Assembly (NCBI RefSeq): GCF_047495875.1
Contig: NC_092473.1
Span: 14,723,733 to 14,787,732 of the forward strand
DNA length: 64,000 bases
Reading direction: 5' to 3'
From: Pithys albifrons albifrons
Taxonomy: Eukaryota > Chordata > Aves > Passeriformes > Thamnophilidae
The position numbers were made by a program, and so were the translations under genes. The number at the start of each line of letters is the position of its first letter. Position 1 is the first letter of the stretch. Of this stretch, positions 21,301-31,800 are shown in pieces. The notes below the pieces were generated by a model. The model worked only from the letters and a program-made list of their open reading frames with translations. It was not told the origin of the DNA and searched no databases.

Positions 21301-24300
21301 TCTTTGCAGAGGAGCTGTGGCTTAGAGAGGTAAATAGCAAACCCTGCTGGGACCCAGTCAGGAACAGAGCACTAACTAGTGTCTGGCATGAACTGTGTAG
21401 CTGTTCAAACTCCCTAAACCAAAATGACTTCACTGCCCAATTCAACCACTTATGTCTAAATGCGAATCAAATGGCAAACCACATCCATAAACACCAGGGG
21501 ACAGATGTGAACAGGATGTTAGGCAGACTTTGCAGGACAGAGCTGCCCACACAGAGAAAAGCAAGGAGAATCTGTGAGCCAGGCTAGACTGACCACTACC
21601 AGCTTTGTTTCAGGGCAGTGCTTGTCCAAACCCCCATATCCAGCTCGGGCTGTCTGTCTGTGCAGGGTCTGTCCATGCTGGGTGTTCCCACACACCTCTC
21701 CTTACTGGGAGACTGGTTGGAGATTAACCCCGTGCCTGTGCTGGAGCTGATGTGGCAGATTGTTAAACATTACAGGCTGACCCGGAACTGGGAGCGCAGC
21801 TGGAAACGGGAAAACAAACTGAGCTGGGGGAATCCTTCCAAGTTCTGTGACTCAGAGGGAACAGGACTGTGACAAGTGAGTTGGTGTCTGTTTTCTGCAG
21901 ACAGCCAAGCAGTAATATTTGATAAAGCAATGAGTGCTGCCTACTGTCACAGCCCTTCACAGACAGAAGGCGTGTTCTCTGCTCCAGGGCCTTTTTTAAG
22001 ACACTTTGCTTCCCAGACATGGGGAATGCTATTTCCAGATCACTCCCAAGACATGATAAAATTACCTCTTCTTCCATTTGTTGTGAAATGCATTTTATAA
22101 CCACTTTGAGTTCTGCCTCTGGGTAATATCCAAGACAGAATCTTCTGGAAATTGGACACAGTTGCTCCCCAGGTATAAAAGCAAAGGGCAGAGGAGAGGG
22201 AGGTGGTGGCCTTTGGGCTGTGCTCAGTGTGGAGGTGTCTGTGCTGCAGAGCCTCCCTGCAAGATCAGCAGGACTGTGTAGGAGAGAGGATGCTTTTGGG
22301 ATACCTTGTAGGATCCTCTCTCTGTTGGGAGAGAGCAAACCTATTCACAGGGCTCTGTCAGGATCAAATCAGAGCGTTTCTTTGGTGTGCCATGTCTAAT
22401 AGTTCTCACTGTCAGGGGGTTTGGTAGATGAGTTTTAATATCCCTTTTTTTTAACAAAAACAACCCCAAACAAACAAACAGAGTCAACCTGTCTGAGCAG
22501 TGATTGATGAAGCTCAGGAGCTTGGATGACAGCAGCATTTATCTTCTCTCAGGTGATGGATGCAGGCTGTCGTCCAGCCAAGTGCTGGATGAGCAGTGCC
22601 CTTCACCGTGGCTGGACTAGGTATGTTAGGAGGGTTTTCTGCACATCTCTGATTGTCAGGGTCACATCTGGATTAAGAACAACAAATCTCTGTGAGCCAG
22701 TGTATTCACACCCAGCATTCCTTAGATAACTGCTAGTTGGATCATTGTAAATGAAATAAAATCTGTGTGCTCATCTTGGAGCAACTGTTTGTCAAACTCT
22801 TAGTGTTTGGATAGCACATTGTCAGATGAACAAATCCCTCTCCCTTGGGAGCTGAGATTTAAACTCACATTCCTCTGACCAGGAAAACAGAAGTGAGAAA
22901 GAAACTGAATTTTTTTCTAAGAAAACAAAGGCAGTAGCCTTATAAAAAGGATCAGAAGACTCTTCGTTCCTGATCCTGCAGTTTGCTGCAATGTCAGGAA
23001 TTTGGGGCAGCACAAATCAAGCAGTCAGCAAATTCTGGGTGCCCTGGGGTATTGAAAAATGCTCCTGGGGAAGGCTGCTAATTGCCTGATGGGTCAGTAG
23101 TTCACCATGTGTCGTTTCTAGTTGTTCTGCATCAAACTGCTCAGCCACACCAGCCTGCAGCGAAATCCTGCGACAGAGAACGATGCCAAGAGAAATCTCC
23201 TCTGCTCTGTGAAGAGGCCAACAAAGAGCTCAAAACCACTTCCCTTTTGTTCTAAAAGCCCTGAAACAAAAACCAGAACCTACTGGGGTCAATGACCCCG
23301 AATCAACGGTGGAAGCATCAGCCTGGAAACAGGAAAACACAGACTGGGAAGGGTGGGGGTGGTGAGGTGCTGGGAGAGGTCTGTTCTCTTACCCTTCAGT
23401 GTGGTTTGGCTGTAGGAAAGGCAGAGGTTCAAAGAGGGTACAAAGAGGCTGATGGCCTCTCTGCTCACATATTTCAAACAGATGTCTTGGCTTTGTGTGA
23501 GCCTGCAAGTGGAGTGCTCCACATCTGGCAGCTGCTCCTGGTTCAACGGCTTCTCCTTCCCCAGCTCCAAGTCTGCAGGAAAAAGCAAAAAGAGGAGACA
23601 ATTGGTGAAGTCTTGGAATGTGTGAAGCAAGAAGCAAATGTAAAATACAGGCAAAACACTCATCCATGAGTATTTAAAGTGGGAAATGCAGCTCATAATG
23701 GTTTTAAACTATGAATTTATTGTTGCCCTTTCACATGTTTAAGTGAGCTGTTCAGTGGCTTTTCCACCTCTTTCACATTGGACAGAAATACCCGCTGGGA
23801 TGCTCAGCTTTGCTCCAGTGCACCCTGCAGGCCAAGAATAATCAAGTTTAATTGCTTTTTGTGATAAAAGCTGCAGCAGAAAGTACCTAATTTGTACCTT
23901 TACACTAAATGCTAAAATTCTGATCCATAAAACGTTTTTCATCTTGGGCATAGTGAGAAGTGTAAGTTAAAACAGGTTCAAGCCATGCAGTTAGAGGGAA
24001 AACATGATGCTTGGGTCTTTATTTTAAAGCAGGGAGCTTTATTCTCCTGTGTTTGTGAGGGATAACTGTGAAAAGACAGTTTTGTCATGGGTGTCCTTGG
24101 AGAAAGATGGTGTGTTTTGGTTTTTTTTTTAAACAGCATTCTTAAAATAAGAGTCTCATGGCATATGTCAAAAGAATCTTCCTGCAGTTTAATCAATGTA
24201 CATGGCAAGGGGAGTCCTGACAGGGCACTCTGGATGAATGTGCTGGTGACAGGGAACTGAGAGGTCACAGATTGTTTCTTTTCTTAATTTAGTTTCCAGA

Positions 24301-24604
24301 AATGCTCCTTTCCCTACAAACACTGCTGGGGCTGGTGGCAAAGGCCAGAGTGGCCAGTGGAGATGGAGATGTCCAGCCACAGCCATGGGGATGCCCTGAG
24401 AGTGTGGCCAACAGCTGCCCACCCCCCTGATGGCACTGCAGGTGTGGGATTTTGGGCACACAGCCCCCTGTGGACACCCACCCCTCTATTCCACATGGGC
24501 TTTGCCCTGTGGGGTGTTTTGGGTGGGTGGGAGCTGAATTGTGGCGTTGGTGTTTGGGCCACACATCACCCCAGGCAGGGACACAGAAATGCCCTTCCCA
24601 TTCC
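18346..24604. other. Intergenic region, no assigned gene
   Basis: About 6.3 kb with no recognised gene. It holds one coding-like segment on the plus strand (20362-20559), one possible minus-strand exon with good splice signals (23469-23572), a TATAAAA at 22174-22180 without a gene after it, and a 191-codon minus-strand open frame (21766-22338) with no recognisable content. These are discussed among the findings. Confidence 0.6.
23469..23572 (-). other. Possible orphan exon
   Basis: On the minus strand a very strong acceptor (TCTCCTCTTTTTGCTTTTTCCTGCAG) precedes 104 nt that end at a good donor (GTGAGC, 23468-23463). One frame is open across it (34 codons containing LELGKEKPLNQEQLPDVE). The spacing G-x-x-x-P-L-x-x-x-x-L-P loosely recalls the stretch before the first transmembrane domain of ABCC transporters, but that may be chance. 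No companion exon was recognised nearby. Confidence 0.25.
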
Positions 24605-24945
24605 CACAGAAGGGCAACAAGGCTTGTGAAGGGCCTGGAAAACTTGTGTTTTCTGAGGAATGTGTGAGGGAGCTGGTTTGTTCGACCTGGAGGAGGCTCA
24701 GAGAGGACCACATCGTTCTCCATAACAGGAGGTTGCAGTGAGGTGGGAACTGGGCTCTTCCACTGTGCCTGCAGAGAGGACTGGAGGAAATGGCCTTAAG
24801 CTGAGACAAGGGAGGTTCAGACCAGATACCAGAAAATTTTTTTCCATTGGTGGTCAGGCTGTCCAGAGAGCTTGTGGAGTCACCATATCTTGAGGCGTTG
24901 CTGAGACATCTGGACCTGGTGATGGGAGTACGATACAATTTAGGG
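24605..24945 (+). mobile_element. CR1 LINE 3' fragment
   Basis: Sense-strand CR1 3' region (AGAAGGGCAACAAGGCTTG..., GGAGGAGGCTCAGAG..., GTCACCATATCTTGAGG...), degraded relative to the copies further right. 5' truncated, non-coding. Confidence 0.75.
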
Positions 24946-25261
24946 GTTACAGTGGCAGGGGAGAGGCTGAGGGAGCCAAGAGCATCAGGGGGGTGAGGCC
25001 AGGGAGTCTGGGTGTCCCTTTGAGGTGTGACAAGGACTTCAGCCAGGCTTCACAAGCACGATCTGCTCCTGAGTTTGCTGCCCCTGACCCATTCTGGGCC
25101 CCTCAGTTCAGGAAAGATCTTGAGGGGCTGGAGCGGGGCCAGAGAAGAGCAACGAGGCTGGAGAAGGGACTGGAGGTGGCACTGAGTGTCCTCTGAAACA
25201 CCTCCAGGGACAGAGAATCCAACATGTCTTGATCCAACCCCACTGTGATCAGGGACAGAGA

Positions 25262-25336
25262 ATCCAACATGTCTTGATCCAACATGTCTTGATCCAACAT
25301 GTCTTGATCCAACATGTCTTGATCCAACATGTCTTG
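25262..25336 (+). repeat. 15-bp tandem repeat, five units
   Basis: ATCCAACATGTCTTG repeated five times without visible change, inside the insertion of composite CR1 copy 1. The other two copies have only one related unit (GATCAAGACATG on the opposite strand), so the array expanded locally. Confidence 0.9.
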
Positions 25337-25411
25337 ATCCAACCCCACTGTGATCACCAGCCCAGGGCACTCTGTGCCCTGGGCTGGTGATCACAGTAGG
25401 GTTGGATCAAG
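25333..25411. repeat. Inverted repeat: 38-bp arms, 3-nt loop
   Basis: Left arm 25333-25370 (CTTGATCC...CAGGGCAC), loop TCT 25371-25373, right arm 25374-25411 (GTGCCCTG...GGATCAAG). Only one mismatch between the arms. Homologous structures lie in the two other composite CR1 copies. Confidence 0.92.
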
Positions 25412-25929
25412 GGTTGATGATCTCAGAGGTCTCTTCCAACCCAACTGAGAAGAGCAACGAGGCTGGAGAAGGGACTGGAGCACAAGTGCTGTGGGGAGAG
25501 GCTGAGGGAGCTGGGGGTGTTCAGCCTGGAGAAGAGGAGGCTCAGAGGTGACCTCAGCACTGTCTGCAACTGCCTGAAGGGAAGTTCTGGCCAGCTGGGG
25601 GTTGGTCTCTTCTCCCAGGCACTCAGCAATAGGACAAGGGGGCACGATGGGCTCAAGCTCTGCCAGGGGAAATTGAAGTTGGAGAGCAGAAAGAAATTTT
25701 TGCAGAGAGAGTGCTCAGGCATTGGAATGGGCTGCCCAGAGAGGGGATGGATTCCCCATCCCTGGAGGTGTTTCAGCTGAGCTTGGCCGTGGCACTGAGT
25801 GCCATGATCTGGTAAAGGGACTGGAGTTGGACCAAGGGTTGGACTTGATGATTTCAGAGGTCTTTTCCAACCCAATCGGTTCCATGTTTCTGTGACGGTC
25901 GGGCTGGCTGATCCTACAGGTCTCCCCCA

Positions 25930-26240
25930 ACCCTGACGCCCCCGGGTCTGTGCTCTGCGGTTCATGGACCGGTTCCGTTGCCGCTGAGGGCCAACATGGC
26001 GGCCGCCCCCACAGCGCGGCGCGAGCCCGTGGCGGGAACGGGGGAAGGGGGCGTGGCCCCGAGCGCGCCCCTCCCGCCCGCGCCCCCCCTCCCGCCCCGC
26101 CGCCATCTTGCCCGCGGAGCTCCGGAGGGCTGAGCTCCGCCGCCGCCTCTGCCGCTCCCTCTGCCTCTCCCCGCTCCTTCCCCTCCGGCCGGGCCGCCTT
26201 CTCCCGGCGCCGGGGGGCCGGAGCCGGCAGGTAAGGCCTT
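25930..26240 (+). promoter_or_regulatory. CpG-island promoter and non-coding exon 1 of PRPSAP2
   Basis: CpG-dense block with GGGGCGTGG- and GCCCCGCC-type boxes and a CGCCATCTTG element (about 26099-26108) resembling a YY1 site near transcription starts. A consensus donor CGGCAG|GTAAGG at 26230/26231 ends the presumed 5'UTR exon. No TATA box. It lies 2.65 kb before the start-codon exon. Confidence 0.7.
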
Positions 26241-28887
26241 TAGCGAGGGGCGTTGCCGCCCACTCAGCCCACTCCAGCTGGCTGTGTGGGCAGGACATTC
26301 CCCTTCCCCACACGGGGTTCCGCCGCCTGAGGAACGGGCTGTATCGCCTTCCCCTCAGGGGATGGGGACCCCCTCCTGGGCAGGCCCTTTGCGGGGCTGC
26401 TCGGGCTCCCCGGCAGCCCCACAGGTGAGGAGGAGCAGCGAGGGACTGCGATGTGCCCTGGGCGCTCCAGGAGAGGAGGGACGGGATCCACAGGGACCAC
26501 AGGGCCTGTGTAACCCACCTGCAGCAGCTGAAGGATTGTAGGGACGTGTGGGCTGGAAGGGTGTGTTAGCCCAGGGGGATAGGTGAGTATGGAGGGCCGG
26601 GAAAATTCCCTGTGGGGAGACTGGCGATGGGGCGCAGATTCCCTCCATCATCCCGTGGGGATCCATTGCTCAGTACCACGGGTATCCCATGCAGTTATTC
26701 CTGCTGTCTGTGCGGACATGCTCAGTTCGTGGAGGTGTAAAGCCATGTGTACCCAGTGATTGTTGTGCTCACCGTGGTGTGTCTGTGTAATTAATTGTGT
26801 GCAGCCCGAAGGGCCGGGCAGGAGGTGGTGCCGCAGCTCCCTCGTGTTCCCCCACACCTTGGAAGGTTTGCCCACCTCAACCAGAGGAGTTTGGTCCCAC
26901 GTGGAGTCTTTGCACATCTAATAAAGTTCTGTCAGCTTGCTGTCATCCCAACACCTGTTTCAAGGCTGATACATCCATGTTACTCTTGAAATGCAACTCT
27001 CCTCCACACACACACCGTGGCCCACTTGTAGCTGCTGAAGTAGAACACAAAAAAGTCCTTGACCTGTGGTTGTGTGAAGAGCAGTGCTCAGTGTTGCTGG
27101 GGAATACATCAGTGTCTGACTGATGTGAAATTCACCTTGAGCAACAATTGGGAACAACAGCTCTTCTCTTTCAGTGTTTCTTTTAATCCTCATTTCCCTA
27201 ACACATGGAACAAAGAAGGTACACAACCGGAAAAAGAAAAAAAGTGTTTTTCCTGTGTGAATGCTGTTAGCAACAGGGAAAGTTGTATCCATGTTTTTCT
27301 CATCCAGCCACACAATCAGGGTGCTCTCAGGTGGTGGTCTGAGACCTAAAGCACGTCTAGTCCCTGCCCACTTTGGAGCTGAGGTGGATCTTGAGCACTG
27401 TTATGAATATTTAATGGGTGATGGCCATTAGTAAACAGCTGGGAGTTGCAGGGAGGAGCTGAGCAGCAGAACAGAGAAACACTGGCTGAGAAACAGGTTT
27501 TTTTGGTATTTGTTTAGGGTGGGATACAGGCCTTACTTAGGGATGTTGGGACCCATCTGGTTGTGGGGGAGTGAAACCTGCAGACATTCTGGGGCTGGAA
27601 TTGTCCGTGTTTGTGCTTGCTCTGCACAGTTTGGAGGCTCTGGTGACAGGCAGGTTTTCACTCAGCAGTTGAGCAGAGCTCAGCCTCGGCATCACGAGGT
27701 TTGGTGTTGGGAAGTTCCTGACTTTGGCTCTTCATGAGGGTGAACCAGGTCCCTCTGGGACAAGATCAAACTGGGCAAGAGAATGTCCAGTTACAAAGGT
27801 GAGGTGAAAAGTTTATTTATAGAGCTGTTCTGTAATACAAAAAACTCTTGTTTCTTTTAGTTGCTGTTTTGGAGGACTTAATAGTTGATACACCACGAGC
27901 TTTTTCTAAAGAATTACATGTGACTATTAGGTAATTGTGTTTCTTAGCAAGGAGATGTTCACCAGGAAAAAAGTTACCAGTTTATCTGTAACTTGTTTCA
28001 TAATCTACACATAATTTAAATTATTCCACTCATATTTGATATTTCCAGTCTCCTACATAATGCTGAAAGGGATGATGAAGGATTGGTTTACTTATACAAT
28101 AGCCCAGGACTCTCTGAGTTGAATTCTACTTCAGTCAGGGGCTGCTGGACAATGTGATTTCTTTTTTTGTTTTATTTGACTAAAATGTCACAGTAGGAGA
28201 AGTCAGGGAAATGTAATTTATGAAGAGTAATAAAAAGATGGAAGTCCTTGATGGGGATTAGTGGTTTGTGCCTTTATTTGAAACAAAAAAAATAGTATCG
28301 ATTTCCTCATGATATTTTTCTCCTGTTTTCACAGGAGAACTGTTTGTCTCAAAGAATGACAACAGCTGCTCCAGCAAGTGGATTCGTTGTGCAAGAGGTC
28401 ATTATTTACAGCTGCCACCTTTATTGAACTCTTCCTTACAATTCATCCCTATTTGTAAGTTTACAGTTTATTGCAAAGTGATGAAAAGAGACACAGCTAT
28501 GAAACTACACTCCTCTAGCCAGGAGCTTTGTTCAGCCCTGTTCTACCTCTGACTGGCTTTGTGATCTTGGAAAAGTCAATAAATATTGCTCAGTTCTGGA
28601 AAATGAACTGGACAAGCTGATGGAAAAGAGGGTCTCTGTTACTAGATGATATCCTGAGGAAAATAATTAAAATGAAGGAAAAACCTGTTGAGGTTTAGGG
28701 GAGGAATTTTGAAGAGCTTTAGGGAAGCTGTTGAAGTGGGGACAACAAATACTAAGGGTGCTGGAAAATAGAGGCTTATGGGAAGTTCTTAACTTTCTGA
28801 ACAAAATTTGTTTCTTATTTTTAACATTGTGGCTCTGACCTTTGATCTCTTGCAGTCTTTTAGAAGTGGAAAAACAACTTAGGGTTG
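26231..28887 (+). other. PRPSAP2 intron 1 and 5' leader
   Basis: Intron from the CpG-island donor to an acceptor shortly before the start codon (TCTTGCAG or similar near 28850-28862). AT-rich toward its 3' end. No gene, RNA or clear repeat recognised. Confidence 0.5.
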
Positions 28888-31800
28888 ATGTTTTGTGTGT
28901 CATCAACTGAAATTGGGGCCATCATGAATATCACCAAGGGTGGGCTGGTGCTGTTCTCAGCTAATTCCAACTCCTCCTGCATGGAACTGTCCAAGAGGAT
29001 TGCTGAGTAAGTACAGTCTGCAGGGCAGCCTGGGGCACTTGTTTTATTCATCCTGATCCTTCTCTTTAAGGAAAATTGCATGGGAAAACTGTTGTGGTTT
29101 GCAGGAACTTGGAATGTGCCATATTGCACAGCTTGTTCCTACAGCTCAGTAAAAGGAGAATAATTTGTGTTGGAATTGTTCTGTGGCAGGCTGTGATTGG
29201 CTGCAGGGTATTGTAGGAAACACATGGGAAAATTAATGTTTGGACAGTGTTAAATAATCATGGCAGAAGTTTTAAACATTTTCCTACTTGTTGTAGGGGA
29301 GTTTTCTTAGGCAGCAAAACAACATCCCTTCTGCTCACTGTGTATTTTGGATGGGAGTGTTTCTTTACCTTAAATCCACGAAGAGCTCCAGCAGAACTTT
29401 TATGGCTTAAGTAAATTTTACTGTGCTAATTAGGATACAGAACATTACCAGGAATTTAGAATCATAGAATGGATTGGGTTGGAAATGACCTCTGAGATCA
29501 TCGAGTCCAACCCTTGGTCCAACTCCAGTCCCTTTACCAGATCATGGCACTCAGTGCCACGGCCAATCTCACTTTAAAAACCTCCAGGGATGGGGAATCC
29601 ACCCCCTCTCTGGGCAGCCCATTCCAATGCCTGAGCACTCTCTCTGCAAAGAATTTCTTTCTGCTCTCCAACTTCAATTTCCCCTGGCAGAGCTTGAGCC
29701 CCCCTTGTCCTATTGCTGAGTGCCTGGGAGAAGAGACCAACCCCCAGCTGGCCAGAACTTCCCTTCAGGCAGTTGCAGACAGTGCTGAGGTCACCTCTGA
29801 GCCTCCTCTTCTCCAGGCTGAACACCCCCAGCTCCCTCAGCCTCTCCCCACAGCACTTGTGCTCCAGTCCCTTCTCCAGCCTCGTTGCTCTTCTCAGTTG
29901 GGTTGGAAGAGACCTCAGAGATCATCAACCCTTGATCCAACCCCCCTGTGATCACCAGCCCAGGGCACAGAGTGGGGCACAGAGTGCCCTGGGCTGGTGA
30001 TCACAGTGGGGTTGGATCAAGACATGTTGAATCCAACCTCTGTCCTTGGAGGTGTTTCAGAGGACACTCAGTGCCACCTCCAGTCCCTTCTCCAGCCTCG
30101 TTGCTCTTCTCTGGCCCCGCTCCAGCTCCTCAATCTCTTTCTTCAACTGAGGGGCCCAGAACTGAACACAGCACTCAAGGTGTGGCCTCCCCAAGGCAGA
30201 GTCCAGGGGAAGGGTCACTGCCCTGGGCCTGCTGGCCACGCTATTTTTGATCCAGGACAGGATCCCATTGGCCTTCTTGGCCACCTGGGCCAATTTTGCA
30301 CATGATGGATTCCTTCCCAAGGCTTTTGTGCCCAGAGCTGGGTGTGGACAGGAGAAAGGGGATGCAAAAGAACTCACATTATGTGTAGCAGGAATTTGGG
30401 CATGAGTGTGTGTCATACTCTGTGAACAGGCTCCTTTTTGTAGTGAGGGGGATCTGTGCTGGAAAAAATACAGCAGACACTTCCACTATCCATAGAATAA
30501 TGCTGGAATTTCCTCTTCACTCTACATTGACTTCTTTCTATAGAGAAGAATGATTTAAAAGTGGTATTTTTTGTTTGTTGCCACGTGTATAATCATATAT
30601 GTAGGGCAAGAGCTACACATTAAAAATTAGAAATTGTTGCATGATTTGGTATTCAAGCATTTTTTTTTCTGCTGCCTGTTCTTTTGAGCTTGACTTGAAA
30701 ATGAGTTTAGCTTAGTCTGCAGTGCAGCTTTGGGAAATTGGAGGTGTGTTTTAGATAAATGGCCACTATAAATGCTGGGTTTATGGTTTGAGGTTTTCTG
30801 CCATGGGATACAGAGTTTTCAGGTAACTGTTGCAGTGTGGGGCATTTGCATTTGTTTGTCCTTCCTTTCCCCATATCGACCTCTCCTCGTTTCCTGTTCT
30901 GCAGGCGCTTGGGAGTTGAGATGGGGAAGGTTCAGGTTTATCAAGAACCAAACAGAGGTGAGTGTTCAATTAGCAAATCTGGAAATGACCTAACAGTGAT
31001 GTGCATGTATTGGCTGTTGAGTTTTGCTGTTGCAGATATTAACATGTTTTATTTCTTGGCAGAAACAAGAGTGCAGATTCAGGAGTCTGTGAGAGGCAAG
31101 GATGTATTTATCATCCAAACAGTTTCAAAGTGAGTAACTGTTTAAAGGTCCTTTGCTGGCATTTGACATGGGCTGTCCATAGGAACACTCCTGGTTTAAT
31201 TTTAGTCACCTCTTATGTGTGTGATACAGTGTAAAAAGCTTAGATCAGCTCCAGAGAGGCTTTTCTTTGTCTTGTCTTGGGTTGTTTGAATATGTACAAA
31301 GACAACTTTGACACGAGCTACTTCTCTTAATTTTCAGTGAATATATCAGTGAAATATTCCCCTGGGTCCTGGCATTCTCTCCCTAAGTACATTCTTTTCC
31401 TTATGTCATTCTCTTTAAATTTTTCAGCTGCCCATTTCTAGCACCATCACAAAGTTCTAAATGTATGGGGAGCATTCCCTGGGCAATGTGCCCCATGATG
31501 CAGGAAACAGCTTCTTTTATTTTAAGGGAACTTTACAAATGCTAATATATTTTTTTTGCTTGGTGACAGAAATAGTAGATCTTAGTTGATGACCCCTTCT
31601 CATCTGACAAAGTCCCCTCTCAATCTCTTCACTTAGGGCAGAGAATAGATGCTAATTAAGGATTAAATCATTAATTCTTAATTCTTAACAAGAGAGGAAT
31701 GAGTTGTAAAGTACAAAATATTTTTTTAAGAAGCATGTCTGTATGAAAAAATACATTTTGTTTTGTGGACAACCGTGGTATAGAGGATAAATTATGAACT

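Larger units (their letters stand above)
24985..25895 (+). mobile_element. Composite CR1 with internal hairpin insertion (copy 1)
   Basis: Sense-strand CR1 that runs into the motif AGAAGAGCAACGAGGCTGGA (about 25143), is interrupted by about 300 bp containing a tandem repeat, a hairpin and a block resembling a CR1 3' end (GGTCTCTTCCAACCCAAC), then resumes with the same AGAAGAGCAACGAGG motif (25449) and continues to a normal CR1 3' end (GGTCTTTTCCAACCCAATC... about 25858-25895). The same arrangement occurs at 29459-30325 and 35484-36268. It ends about 35 bp before the PRPSAP2 CpG island. Confidence 0.8.

Noticed and set aside
21763..22338. 191-codon minus-strand open frame in the intergenic region
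   Set aside because: No recognisable motif, no clear splice or promoter context; length is possible by chance.
25341..25403. Hairpin as a transcription terminator
   Set aside because: Rho-independent termination does not apply to a bird nuclear genome; the hairpin belongs to the CR1 insertion.
25423..26313. 296-codon minus-strand open frame across a CR1 end and the PRPSAP2 CpG island
   Set aside because: Joins antisense CR1 and GC-rich promoter sequence; each explains its own openness.
28070..28125. C/D box snoRNA (TGATGA ... CTGA spacing)
   Set aside because: Boxes are present, but no terminal stem pairs around them and no internal C'/D' pair is convincing.
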